Made by a program: the position numbers and the translations under genes. DNA of 64,000 nucleotides. Source: DASUGC01 sp035606665. Its GTDB lineage: Bacteria; Acidobacteriota; Vicinamibacteria; Vicinamibacterales; SCN-69-37. The stretch lies in contig DATNEY010000057.1 of assembly GCA_035606665.1 (NCBI GenBank), positions 194,210 through 258,209 on the forward strand, written 5' to 3'. The stretch's first letter is position 1, and every line of letters starts with the position of its first letter. Below are positions 10,362-18,896 of the stretch, piece by piece. The notes beneath the pieces were generated by a model. It was not told the DNA's origin. It ran no database searches and saw nothing but the letters and a program-made list of their open reading frames with translations.

Positions 10362-12002
10362 CTACCTGTCCGTCCGCTTCATCGCCAGCAGCTGTTTGGC
10401 CCCTTCGAAGTACCCGAGGGCGGTCTGGACCTGCGGATCGATGCTCGAAAGGTTGCGCCTCGCCTCCTCAATGCCGAACAGGTCGGCATCGACCTCGAAC
10501 CTGATCATGGCCTTGATGAAGGCGACGTCGTTCTTGAATGCGGCCTCGTCGATGCGTACGCGCTCGGACGCTACGAACTGCTTGAATTCGTCGACGATCG
10601 CGTCGGTGACCTGCCACCCGGGCGCGACCTTGTGAGCGGCGGCGGACTTCGCGGCGGGGCGCTTGTCCCCTTCCTTCGTGAATCGCTCCGCGAAGCTGAT
10701 GAACGCGCCACGATCCCGCAGCATCCGAGAGAAACGTGACGGATTGAAGCCCTCGACCGGGCCCGGCACGAAGTGATCGGGCTCGATGCCGCCTCCGCTG
10801 TACACCTTGCGGCCGGCATCGGTGTATTTCAGGTCGACGGCGGCGTGCTCGCGCGACGGCGTCTGGTCGCGGTACGAGTATGTGAGGTACTCGTCGAACG
10901 AGCCGTCCCACGGCCGCTGAATCATGCGCTGGCTCGGCGTGTAGTACCGCCCGGTGGTGAGCGCGAGGCCTGCGTTCGAGCTGATCGTGTACACCCCCTG
11001 CACCAGGGCCTTGCCGAACGTCGTCTCGCCCACGAGGAGCGCGCGGTCGTGATCCTGCATCGCCCCTGAAACGATTTCCGCCGCGCTGGCGCTGTTGCGG
11101 TTGGTCATGACGATCATCGGGACGTCAGTAAAGCCGCCCTCGACCTCGGTGCGGTACTCGTGATCCGAGTTGGGGATGCGTCCCTTGGTCTGCACGACCA
11201 TCTGACCGCGCTTGAGGAACCGGCTGGACACGGCGATCGCCTGATCGAGCGGGCCGCCGGGGTTGTCGCGCAGATCGAGCATCAACCGCTGCATGCCGGC
11301 AACCTTGAGCTTCTTCAGAGCCTCACCCAACTCCTCGTCGGTCGTCTCCGAGAAGTCCTGCAGCCGCGCGTATCCGGTCCCGGGGGCAATCATGAACGCC
11401 GTCGTGACTGTGCTCATGTTGATTTGATCGCGTTCGACGGTGAGATCGATCAGAGTGTCAACGCCGGGACGACGGATGGAAATCTCGACCGTCGTCCCCT
11501 TCGGTCCGCGAACGCGCTTGACGACTTCTTCGGTCCCCCAGCCCTTTGTATCTTCCCAGGCGATCGTGCGCGGCGTCTTGCCCGGAACTGGTTGGCCCAC
11601 GCGCGCGATGACGTCGTTGCGCCGGATACCCGCGCGGTACGCGGGCGAACCCTCGAACAGTTTCGTCACCGTGATCTGTCCGTCGAGCGAAAGGATGCTG
11701 ATTCCGATGCCGGGATAGCGCCCGGACATCTGCTCCCGCTGCCGCTCGTACTGCTTTGGTTCGAGAAAGCTCGAATGCGGATCGAGCGTCCTGAGCATGC
11801 CGTCGATGGATCCGTAGACGAGCCTGGAGCTCTCCACCGGCTCGACATACTCGCGTTCGATCGCGGAAAGCGCGCTCGTGTACATGCGGAGCCTGTCGTC
11901 GATGCGGTCCGTCGCCGCGTGCGAGGTTGCCCCAACGAGGCCGCCTGCGAGCGTTGACAGCACGACCACTCCGGCCGCCGCTGGTATCCCCTTGGTCCGC
12001 AT
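10362..12002 (-). CDS. Carboxyl-terminal processing peptidase, S41 family with PDZ domain
   Basis: 546 residues from ATG at 12002, which overlaps the tatC stop by one base (TAATG); an extension to 12038 would run into tatC. An N-terminal hydrophobic segment (about 6-30) places it in the periplasm, anchored. A PDZ domain follows (around 80-170; GIGISILSLDGQITV, AGIRRNDVIARV). The S41 catalytic dyad is visible: Ser306 in NSASAAE and Lys331 in TTFGKALVQ. CtpA-type enzymes trim or degrade periplasmic proteins from the C-terminus. Coupling to tatC suggests an envelope operon. Confidence 0.93.
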   Translation of the reverse strand: MRTKGIPAAAGVVVLSTLAGGLVGATSHAATDRIDDRLRMYTSALSAIEREYVEPVESSRLVYGSIDGMLRTLDPHSSFLEPKQYERQREQMSGRYPGIGISILSLDGQITVTKLFEGSPAYRAGIRRNDVIARVGQPVPGKTPRTIAWEDTKGWGTEEVVKRVRGPKGTTVEISIRRPGVDTLIDLTVERDQINMSTVTTAFMIAPGTGYARLQDFSETTDEELGEALKKLKVAGMQRLMLDLRDNPGGPLDQAIAVSSRFLKRGQMVVQTKGRIPNSDHEYRTEVEGGFTDVPMIVMTNRNSASAAEIVSGAMQDHDRALLVGETTFGKALVQGVYTISSNAGLALTTGRYYTPSQRMIQRPWDGSFDEYLTYSYRDQTPSREHAAVDLKYTDAGRKVYSGGGIEPDHFVPGPVEGFNPSRFSRMLRDRGAFISFAERFTKEGDKRPAAKSAAAHKVAPGWQVTDAIVDEFKQFVASERVRIDEAAFKNDVAFIKAMIRFEVDADLFGIEEARRNLSSIDPQVQTALGYFEGAKQLLAMKRTDR

Positions 12003-12787
12003 TACGACTCCTTCGGTTTCGGTTTGCCGAATATCCACGCGACGCCGATGCTCAGCACGTAAAGCACGAGCATGGGCGCTGCAAAAATCGCCTGCGTCAC
12101 GACATCCGCGCTCGGCGTGATGACCGCCGCAATGATGAAGATGATCAGCACGGCATATCTGAACTGTTTGGCGAGGAACTTCGCGGAGACGATACCGAAC
12201 CGCGCCAGGAAATACACCAGCATCGGCATCTGGAACGTAAGCCCCAGTCCCAGAATCACCTTCACGTAGAACCCGAACGTGATGTCGAGGGCCGGCATGT
12301 ACGTCAGCCCGGGAATCTCATAACTGGCGAAGAACTGCCACATGGCCGGGAACCCCAGCCGGTGCCCGAAGTACGCGCCGGCGAAGAACAACGCCGACGA
12401 GCACAGCACGAACGGGATCACGACACGCTTCTCGCGGGTATAGAGGCCGGGCGCAACGAACAGCCACAGCTGCGAAAAAATGAATGGCGCCGCTGCGATC
12501 ACTCCCAGCAGGACGGTCAACTGCAGGCTGAACATGAAGCCGGCCATCGGCTCCGTGTAAACGAGCTTGCCGCCGTAGGCGCCGAAGAACCTGACGAAGT
12601 AGGTGAAGAGCGGCTGCCAGAAGAAGAACGCGACGAGGCAGCACGCGATCAGGGCGTAGAGCGAGTAGATGATGCGCTTGCGCAGCTCATCCAGGTGGTC
12701 CAAAAAACTCATCCGTGAGCGGTCTTCCGCTCCCTCGGACGACTGCTCGAGGTCCTCGTCGAGGGCCACGATATCGGGATCAGACAT
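12002..12787 (-). CDS. tatC: Sec-independent protein translocase TatC
   Basis: 261 residues with six predicted membrane helices. The conserved SFLDHLDELRKRII motif near the start binds twin-arginine signal peptides, and FxFxxP-like pieces plus ITPSADVVTQ near the C-terminus match TatC. A 30-residue acidic cytoplasmic lead precedes the first conserved motif. It forms the receptor of the Tat export complex with TatA, whose gene lies immediately upstream (gap 15 bases). Only one TatA/B-like gene is next to it. Confidence 0.96.
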   Translation of the reverse strand: MSDPDIVALDEDLEQSSEGAEDRSRMSFLDHLDELRKRIIYSLYALIACCLVAFFFWQPLFTYFVRFFGAYGGKLVYTEPMAGFMFSLQLTVLLGVIAAAPFIFSQLWLFVAPGLYTREKRVVIPFVLCSSALFFAGAYFGHRLGFPAMWQFFASYEIPGLTYMPALDITFGFYVKVILGLGLTFQMPMLVYFLARFGIVSAKFLAKQFRYAVLIIFIIAAVITPSADVVTQAIFAAPMLVLYVLSIGVAWIFGKPKPKES

Positions 12788-12802
12788 GGGGTGGACGGGC
12801 GG

Positions 12803-13075
12803 CTAGCTCTCGGAGCCCTGCTGGCGCGCGACGGTCTCGGGCGCCGCTGGGGACGGCAGGTTTGCCGGATCGGTCGGGTTGGGGGGCGCGACCGTCTTGC
12901 GCTCCTCAGCGCGGATTTCATCGTCGAGCGTATTGCGCAGGTCGTTGGACGCCCGCTTGAACTCGTTGATGCTCCGGCCGAGCGATCGGCCGAGCTCCGG
13001 CAGCTTCCTCGGGCCAAAGAAAATCAGGGCCACGACGAGGATGATGAGCATTTCGGGAAGGCCAATTGGACCCAT
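12803..13075 (-). CDS. tatA: Twin-arginine translocase TatA/TatE-family subunit
   Basis: 90 residues: a short N-terminal membrane helix (LPEMLIILVVALIFFGP), the hinge FGPRKLPELGRSLGRSI, an amphipathic helix and a polar tail rich in Pro, Ala and Glu. This is TatA rather than TatB by the FGPxKLPELGR motif and the short tail, but TatB cannot be excluded on sequence alone. It pairs with tatC downstream. A possible minus-strand -10 TATACT lies at 13109-13114. Confidence 0.93.
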   Translation of the reverse strand: MGPIGLPEMLIILVVALIFFGPRKLPELGRSLGRSINEFKRASNDLRNTLDDEIRAEERKTVAPPNPTDPANLPSPAAPETVARQQGSES

Positions 13076-13108
13076 GGATAACTCCTAGAACCGCGTAAAG
13101 ACCATTCG

Positions 13109-13114
13109 AGTATA
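13109..13114 (-). promoter_or_regulatory. Possible -10 box for the tatA operon
   Basis: TATACT on the minus strand, 33 bases before the tatA start; the -35 region is not convincing. It is placed in the divergent gap shared with the ompA-like gene. Confidence 0.35.
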
Positions 13115-13134
13115 CCGCCCGGCGCCCGTTTTCG

Positions 13135-13164
13135 TTGACTCTACGTCGCGCCGGGTACTACCAT
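13135..13164 (+). promoter_or_regulatory. Possible sigma-70-type promoter for the ompA-like gene
   Basis: TTGACT at 13135-13140 and TACCAT at 13159-13164 are 18 bases apart (an alternative -10, TACTAC, has a 15-base spacer). The start would give a leader of about 70 bases before ATG 13243. Visual match only. Confidence 0.4.
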
Positions 13165-13242
13165 TGCAGACGGCGTAGTCATCGGCTCTTTCAGCCGGAA
13201 ATGTGAATCCGCCGGCCCTATTTGGCGCCCGAGGAACTCAAA

Positions 13243-14994
13243 ATGCTCACCATCAGGAACATGGCTTCTGCAGGGTTGGTTTCAGTCCTGGTCCTCGGCG
13301 TTGGGGCTACGACTGCCAGTGCTCAGGGCACGCAGACGCCCCCGCCAGCTGCCGAAGAGCGCCGCCCGGGGTTCAGCACGCCGCAGGGCGACACCGGCAT
13401 CTGGTTCGTGCCTACGGCCGAAGTTCTGCTGAAGAAGAAGTGGGCCATCAGCTTCCAGTACGTGAACGTCGACGACGGGCAGGGCTTCACGGATATTTCG
13501 CGCTTCCCAGCGACGTTCGCCTACGGTCTGAACAATCGCGTCGAGCTATTCGGCAGCTGGACGATCCTGACCCGAATCGACCGCGACGTCCGGCCGATCT
13601 TTTTCACCAGCGGACCGTCCGAGGCGAAGACCGGCACAGGCGGCGGCATCGTCGTCGATTACCCGCGCGTTCGTCAGGGCTGGATCGGCAATCAGCTTGG
13701 CGACTTCTGGGTCGGCGGCAAGGTCAACCTTCTCGCCTCCAGTCCCAAGCCTCTCGCGTTTGCCCTGCGCGGACAGGTCAAGCTGCCGACCGGTGACAAG
13801 GACAGCGGCGCATCGTCCGGCAAACTCGACGCGCAGTTCGACGGCATCGTGTCGACACGCAAGTCGACGACGGACTTCTCGGGCTATGCGGGCCTGATGG
13901 TGCGCGGCAACCCGAGTGGGTACGACCTCACCAACGGCCTGCGCTGGGGTGTGGGCGCTGGTTTCGGGGCGCCGGCGGGGCTGTATGTCTCTACTGAGCT
14001 CTTTGGTGAGCGCTACTTCGAGGACACAATCACTGCGCCAGCCAGCCTCATCGGTGAGGACAACTCCGTCGCCCCGGCGACGTCAACCGTTCGGAGCCCT
14101 GTCATCGGCAAGGTGGGACTCACCTGGCGCGCAGCAAACGGCTTCTACTTTGGCGCCGCGCTGAGCGGCAACTTCAACATGGCGAGCCGCGACGATGCGG
14201 CGGCAGTGCCGGCGCTGGGCGTCTTCGGCGGTCCGCAGTGGGACAAGACCGGCGTGCAGGTGAGGATCGGGTTCCATCCTGGGTCGAGCGCGCGTCATGC
14301 AGCGCCTCCGCCGCCACCACCGCCACCGCCCCCGCCTCCTCCACCGCCGCCACCGCCACCACCGCCGCCGCCGGCAAACCGGCCGCCGGTCGTCCAGGCG
14401 CTCTGCGATCCATGCCGCGTGGAAATCGGACGAACCTCAATGATTTCCGCAGATGCGCAGGATCCTGACGGCGATCCTCTGACCTACGCGTGGAAGTACG
14501 GCGCGGGAACATTCGCCAGCCCAAACGCACGGCAGAGCCAGTGGACAGCGCCGCAGCAGACCGGTCCCGTGCAATTCACCGTCACGGTAAACGACGGCAA
14601 GGGCGGCACGGCGAGCTCGAACGTGACGGTCACGGTCGTCGCGCCACCCCGCAAGGAATACACCTTCGAGGACGTGCACTTCGACTTCGATCGCTACACG
14701 CTGCGGGCGGACGCGCTGCAGATCCTGGGTGACGCGGTGACGGCGATGCAGGCGGACTCCACGCTGCGACTGACCATCGAAGGCCACACCTGCAACATCG
14801 GCACGACCGAGTACAACCAGGCGCTCGGCGAGCGCCGCGCACAGGCAGTGCGCGACTACCTCACAAGCCGGGGCATCGATGCGGGGCGCTTGACGGTCGT
14901 GAGCTATGGCGAGGAGCGGCCGAAGTTCGACAACGACCGCGAAGAGACGCGACGCCTCAACCGCCGTGCCGCACTCGTCGTGCGGCTCCAGTAA
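13243..14994 (+). CDS. Outer-membrane beta-barrel protein with poly-Pro linker, PKD/Ig-like domain and OmpA C-terminal domain
   Basis: 583 residues from ATG 13243 with GAGGA upstream; a TTG at 13222 is less likely. A signal peptide (to about residue 28, ending ASAQG) precedes a region of about 300 residues with alternating aromatic/polar strands typical of a porin-like barrel. Then come 23 consecutive prolines (355-377), an Ig/PKD-like module with DAQDPDGDPLTYAWKYG, and an OmpA peptidoglycan-binding domain (about 475-583; HFDFDRYTL, ERRAQAVRDYL, ETRRLNRRA). The architecture ties the outer membrane to the cell wall. Translating 23 prolines would normally need EF-P. A strong terminator follows. 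Confidence 0.88.
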   Translation: MLTIRNMASAGLVSVLVLGVGATTASAQGTQTPPPAAEERRPGFSTPQGDTGIWFVPTAEVLLKKKWAISFQYVNVDDGQGFTDISRFPATFAYGLNNRVELFGSWTILTRIDRDVRPIFFTSGPSEAKTGTGGGIVVDYPRVRQGWIGNQLGDFWVGGKVNLLASSPKPLAFALRGQVKLPTGDKDSGASSGKLDAQFDGIVSTRKSTTDFSGYAGLMVRGNPSGYDLTNGLRWGVGAGFGAPAGLYVSTELFGERYFEDTITAPASLIGEDNSVAPATSTVRSPVIGKVGLTWRAANGFYFGAALSGNFNMASRDDAAAVPALGVFGGPQWDKTGVQVRIGFHPGSSARHAAPPPPPPPPPPPPPPPPPPPPPPPANRPPVVQALCDPCRVEIGRTSMISADAQDPDGDPLTYAWKYGAGTFASPNARQSQWTAPQQTGPVQFTVTVNDGKGGTASSNVTVTVVAPPRKEYTFEDVHFDFDRYTLRADALQILGDAVTAMQADSTLRLTIEGHTCNIGTTEYNQALGERRAQAVRDYLTSRGIDAGRLTVVSYGEERPKFDNDREETRRLNRRAALVVRLQ

Positions 14995-15000
14995 GAGCAG

Positions 15001-15030
15001 GTTCGAAGTTCAGACTTCGAAGTTCAGAAC
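15001..15030. repeat. Heptamer array, GTTCGAA family
   Basis: Four 7-base units GTTCGAA, GTTCAGA, CTTCGAA, GTTCAGA run from just after the ompA-like stop up to the terminator. The same word family is at 46963-47066, 53707-53733 and 53946-53973. Confidence 0.7.
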
Positions 15031-15033
15031 AAA

Positions 15034-15064
15034 GGGCGCCAGGGGAAACCCCGGCGCCCTTTTT
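15034..15064 (+). terminator. Rho-independent terminator after the ompA-like gene
   Basis: The stem GGGCGCC (15034-15040) pairs with GGCGCCC (15053-15059), with an inner GGGG/CCCC stem and AAA loop, followed by TTTTT (15060-15064). It lies between convergent ompA-like and proS genes; proS stops at 15068, so it mainly serves the plus strand. Confidence 0.9.
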
Positions 15065-15067
15065 GCT

Positions 15068-16522
15068 TCAGTAGGCCTTCGCGAACCAGGCCCTGACGTG
15101 CGAGGGCTTCCCGCATTTCACACAGGTGCCCTCGACTCTGGGAGACGCGAGCGGAATGTTCCGCAGCGTGGCCTGAGTTTCGGTCTTGATCGCCGCTTCG
15201 CAGTCTGCTTCGCCGCACCACGCCGCGATCACGAAACCCGGCCGGCCTGACATTGCAGCGACGAACTCGTCCCACGACGCGACGTCCGTAGTGTGCTCTT
15301 CTCTGAACTGACGCGCCCGCGCCAGGAGGTTCGCCTGAATCTCTTGCAGGATCTCCTGCACGCGTCCTACGAGGCCGTCGAACGGAATCGCGGCCTTCTC
15401 TCGCGTGTCGCGCCGGGCGGAGAAGACCTGCGCCTTCTCGATGTCCTTCGGCCCTATCTCGACGCGCAGGGGGACGCCCCGCAGTTCCCATTCGGCGTAC
15501 TTCCAGCCGGGCGAGTTCTCTTCGCTCGCATCGAGCTTCACACGGATGCCGGCGGCGGCGAGCTCGGCGCGAATGGCCTCGGCCTTCGGCAGCACCGTCT
15601 CCTTCCAGTTCCCACGAGGAATCGGAATGATGACGACCTGATAGGGCGCGATGTTGGGCGGCAGCACGAGGCCGCTGTCGTCGCCGTGCGTCATGATGAC
15701 GCCGCCGATGAGACGCGTGGAAACGCCCCACGAAGTCGTCCAGACGTTCTGCACGGTTTTGTCGCGGCCCTGGAACTGAATCTCGAACGCCTTTGCGAAG
15801 TTCTGGCCGAGGTTATGCGACGTCCCGGCTTGAAGCGCGCGACCGTCACCCATCAGCGCCTCGATCGAGTAGGTGCGTGATGCGCCCGCGAACTTCTCAC
15901 TGTCACTCTTGATGCCGTCCACGACGGGCATCGCCAGTTCGTTTTCCGCGAACTCCTTGTAGATGCCGAGGATCTTCAACGTCTCCTCTTCGGCCTCGTC
16001 AGCGGTTTCGTGAGCCGTGTGCCCTTCCTGCCACAGGAACTCGGTGGTGCGCAGAAACGGACGCGTGACCTTCTCCCAGCGGACTACGTTCGCCCACTGG
16101 TTGATCAGGACAGGCAGATCCCGCCAGGACTTGATCCACTTCGCGTACATCGTGCCGATGATGACCTCGGATGTCGGCCGGACGATGAGCCTCTCCTCGA
16201 GCTCTTCGTCGCCGCCGCGCGTGACCCAAGCCACCTGTGGCGCAAATCCCTCGACGTGCTCCTTCTCTTTCATGAGCAGCGACTCGGGAATGAACAGCGG
16301 GAAGTACGCGTTGACGTGCCCGGTGTCCTTGAAGCGGCGGTCGAGCAACCGCTGGATGTGCTCCCAGATCGCGTAGCCGTAGGGACGAATGACCATGCAG
16401 CCCTTGACGGGCGAGTAGTCGGCCAGCTCGGCTCGACGAACAACGTCCAGGTACCAGCGCGAGAAATCCTCCGATCGGGGAGTGATCTCCGTGACGAACG
16501 AATCCTTCTTCTGCTCGGACAA
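15068..16522 (-). CDS. proS: Prolyl-tRNA synthetase, archaeal/eukaryote-like type
   Basis: 484 residues. It is the short ProS form without the large editing insertion between motifs 2 and 3 and with a C-terminal zinc-ribbon-like end (CVKCGKPSHVRAWFAKAY). Motif 2-like FLRTTEFLWQEGHTAH and motif 3-like GGVIMTHGDDSGLVLPP are present. It charges tRNA-Pro in the cytoplasm. This type is found in several bacterial phyla through old transfer. It starts 34 bases from the divergent aroB start, so the two share a very short promoter region. Confidence 0.95.
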   Translation of the reverse strand: MSEQKKDSFVTEITPRSEDFSRWYLDVVRRAELADYSPVKGCMVIRPYGYAIWEHIQRLLDRRFKDTGHVNAYFPLFIPESLLMKEKEHVEGFAPQVAWVTRGGDEELEERLIVRPTSEVIIGTMYAKWIKSWRDLPVLINQWANVVRWEKVTRPFLRTTEFLWQEGHTAHETADEAEEETLKILGIYKEFAENELAMPVVDGIKSDSEKFAGASRTYSIEALMGDGRALQAGTSHNLGQNFAKAFEIQFQGRDKTVQNVWTTSWGVSTRLIGGVIMTHGDDSGLVLPPNIAPYQVVIIPIPRGNWKETVLPKAEAIRAELAAAGIRVKLDASEENSPGWKYAEWELRGVPLRVEIGPKDIEKAQVFSARRDTREKAAIPFDGLVGRVQEILQEIQANLLARARQFREEHTTDVASWDEFVAAMSGRPGFVIAAWCGEADCEAAIKTETQATLRNIPLASPRVEGTCVKCGKPSHVRAWFAKAY

Positions 16523-16556
16523 AGGCGACCTCGCTATCCTGCTATCCTAGCAACCC

Positions 16557-17657
16557 TTGGCTCCGGGAAACGAATCCGCCTCGTCCGTTCGGATAGAAGT
16601 CACGAGCGCCCGCCACAAATACTCGGTCATCGTCGGCGCCGGCGTCCTGCAGCAGGCGCGCTCGCTGATGGAGGCGGCCTCTCTCTCTCTGCCCGCAACC
16701 GTCGTGTCGTCGGCCCCTATCTGGACCGCGCAAGGCGATCGCGTGTCCTCCCTCACGGCCGGCGATCCCGTGCTGATGGCCGACGGCGAACGGGCGAAGA
16801 CGCTGCGCTCGCTCTCGGGTCTTTATGATGCGTTTGCCGGCCGCGGTATCGACCGCGCGGCCACGATCATCGGCTTCGGAGGCGGCGTCGTGGGCGATGT
16901 CGCTGGATTCGCGGCCGCCAGCTACCTGCGCGGCCTGACGTACGTCCAGATCCCGACAACGCTTCTGGCCCAGGTCGACAGCGCGATCGGTGGAAAAGTC
17001 GGCGTGAATCTCCCCACCGGCAAGAACCTGGTGGGCGCATTTCACCCTCCGGCGCTCGTGATCGCAGATCCCACCGTCCTCGGCACGCTCAAGCGCCGGG
17101 AGTTCCGTGCGGGCCTCTACGAAGTCGTGAAGTATGGCGTGATTGCGTCACGGCCGCTGTTCGAACGTGTCGCGACTCAGGTGAGAAAACTGCTCTCACG
17201 AAACGCCGAAACATTGGCGCCTGTCATCACGGAATGCTGCCGGATCAAAGCGGACATTGTGAGCGCGGATGAATTCGAGGCGGGCCCCAGACGCGTGCTG
17301 AACTTCGGTCACACGATTGGCCACGCACTCGAGGCCGTGACGAGCTACCGGAGATTCCGTCACGGCGAAGCGATTGGTTACGGCATGCTGGCGGCCGCGC
17401 ACATCTCACGGGCGCGCGGTCTGATGCCGCAGGGCGACGCGGACGCTGTCTCGGAATTGGTCCACCGGCTGGGGCCACTACCCGGCGTTGCCGACCTGAC
17501 GGTCGCGGATGTCATTGACGCAACGACGCACGACAAGAAGCGCGTCGCCGGGACCCTCCATTTCGTGTTGAGCGCCGGTATCGGTCAGACGCAGATCGTC
17601 AAGGACGTCACGCGAGCCGAGCTCGAACCGGCTCTTCGCGCGATCGGCCTCAGCTGA
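16557..17657 (+). CDS. aroB: 3-dehydroquinate synthase
   Basis: 366 residues from TTG 16557; no better in-frame start exists before conserved sequence. The NAD-binding and active-site motifs GGGVVGDVAGFAAASYLRG and KVGVNLPTGKNLVGAFH, and the metal-ligand region GHTIGHALE plus HGEAIGYG, identify AroB. It converts DAHP to 3-dehydroquinate in the shikimate pathway. No other aro gene is nearby. The ribosome-binding site is weak. Confidence 0.95.
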   Translation: MAPGNESASSVRIEVTSARHKYSVIVGAGVLQQARSLMEAASLSLPATVVSSAPIWTAQGDRVSSLTAGDPVLMADGERAKTLRSLSGLYDAFAGRGIDRAATIIGFGGGVVGDVAGFAAASYLRGLTYVQIPTTLLAQVDSAIGGKVGVNLPTGKNLVGAFHPPALVIADPTVLGTLKRREFRAGLYEVVKYGVIASRPLFERVATQVRKLLSRNAETLAPVITECCRIKADIVSADEFEAGPRRVLNFGHTIGHALEAVTSYRRFRHGEAIGYGMLAAAHISRARGLMPQGDADAVSELVHRLGPLPGVADLTVADVIDATTHDKKRVAGTLHFVLSAGIGQTQIVKDVTRAELEPALRAIGLS

Positions 17658-17684
17658 ACACCGGGCGAGAAGCCGGGCCGCCGG

Positions 17685-18248
17685 CTAGCGAATCCAGCCG
17701 GGCGGAATATTGAAGCGGCGCGCGTCTTCCTGCAGTGCCGCGACGGCCCGGTTGTCGGCCTCGACCTGCTTCTTCGTCTTGTCGAACTCGTCCATCGCCT
17801 TCACCAGATCCATCCTGGCTTTCGTCTGCTTGATGGGATCGTCGATGTTCACGGAGTCCGTCTTCAGTGCGTTGATCCGCGACTGGAGCGCATCCGCGGA
17901 CAGTTGGTCCTTTTCGGCGGCCGCGCGCAGCTCGTTCATCTTGTTTCGCCACCAGCTCTCCTCGCGGGGCGGATCCTTCTTCTCCGGCTTCTCCGGAACA
18001 GCAGCCGCGTCCGCAGGCTTCGCCGCCGGATCGCCGGCGGGTTTGACTTCCGACGGCGGCATCGACACCGCCGACGAGGGCACCGCATCACTCGGAAGTC
18101 CGAGGTTGCTCAACGACGCCTGTGCCTTCGGCATCGCGGCCCGGCGAAATGCCTCGCGTTGCGCGATGTCTACGAGACCGGTCGTCGGCGACGAGAGCCA
18201 CGCCAGCACGGCCAGGACCACGGCCGGCATCTGCCAGAGGATGTTCAT
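17685..18248 (-). CDS. Hypothetical exported protein, end of pseudopilin operon
   Basis: 187 residues from ATG 18248, which overlaps the upstream gene stop by four bases (ATGA). It has an N-terminal hydrophobic segment (MNILWQMPAVVLAVLAWLSS), a Pro/Ala/Lys-rich linker, and a charged helical part that is probably coiled coil (about 90-175) ending NIPPGWIR. I recognise no domain. Tight coupling to the PilX-like gene suggests a periplasmic accessory of the pilus or pseudopilus machine; that is inference. Confidence 0.7.
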   Translation of the reverse strand: MNILWQMPAVVLAVLAWLSSPTTGLVDIAQREAFRRAAMPKAQASLSNLGLPSDAVPSSAVSMPPSEVKPAGDPAAKPADAAAVPEKPEKKDPPREESWWRNKMNELRAAAEKDQLSADALQSRINALKTDSVNIDDPIKQTKARMDLVKAMDEFDKTKKQVEADNRAVAALQEDARRFNIPPGWIR

Positions 18249-18892
18249 TGCAACTCCTTCCACGAAAGCACACGGACGCCGGGGATCCCCGACGTCCCAA
18301 GAGTTTTCTCAACGGTGACGAGCAGCGTGCGATGCGCGCCTCGGCTGTCGGACGCGCGCGCAGCGATCTGGATCCGATTGTTGCTGTCGGCCATCGGGTT
18401 GGCGTCGGACTCACCCACGTCATCCGCGACGAAAGTCGCAATGAACTCGTCGCCGTCGGGAGCCGCGGCCGGCACGAGTTCCCGCAACCAGCCGTGGCCG
18501 AACATCCGCCACTGAGGCGTGTTCGATCCCCACGATCCCAACCTGCCGAATTCGGTCTGAATTGCCATAGTCAGTTGCGCCAGCGTCAGCGGCGGTTCGC
18601 CCGGCCCGACGGGCGGCACTGCATGGCCCGCAAGCTGAGAGGTCACGAGACCGCTAAGAACGTCGGTCCAGTCAGAGACTGGCGGGAGCTCACCAAGAAC
18701 GGCCTCCACACCCGCGTCCGCCGCCAGGACCAGCTGACCGGCGGCCCGGTGGTTGCTCGCAATGACCGTCTCCACGCTCCCAAGACCCGCAAGAGCCAGG
18801 CCAAGCCCAGCCAGGAGGGCTGCGGCCAGCAGAGCCATCAGGAGCGCGCTACCCTCCTCCCTCTCTCGCCCGCCGGATTTCAATTTGGTCAT
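18245..18892 (-). CDS. PilX-like minor pilin / pilus assembly protein
   Basis: 215 residues. The N-terminus EEGSALLMALLAAALLAGLGLAL is a PilX-N-type class III signal (Gly before the cleavage site, long hydrophobic helix, no Glu at +5). The remainder is a polar, Gly/Ala-rich domain. PilX-type proteins join the priming complex at the pilus tip with PilV- and PilW-like pseudopilins, and homologues of both are the next genes upstream. The stop overlaps the downstream start. Confidence 0.78.
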   Translation of the reverse strand: MTKLKSGGREREEGSALLMALLAAALLAGLGLALAGLGSVETVIASNHRAAGQLVLAADAGVEAVLGELPPVSDWTDVLSGLVTSQLAGHAVPPVGPGEPPLTLAQLTMAIQTEFGRLGSWGSNTPQWRMFGHGWLRELVPAAAPDGDEFIATFVADDVGESDANPMADSNNRIQIAARASDSRGAHRTLLVTVEKTLGTSGIPGVRVLSWKELQ

Positions 18893-18896
18893 CGTG

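Noticed and set aside
14305..14373. Possible microsatellite
   Set aside because: The codons for proline vary irregularly (CCT, CCG, CCA, CCC), so the repeat is at protein level and not a simple DNA repeat.
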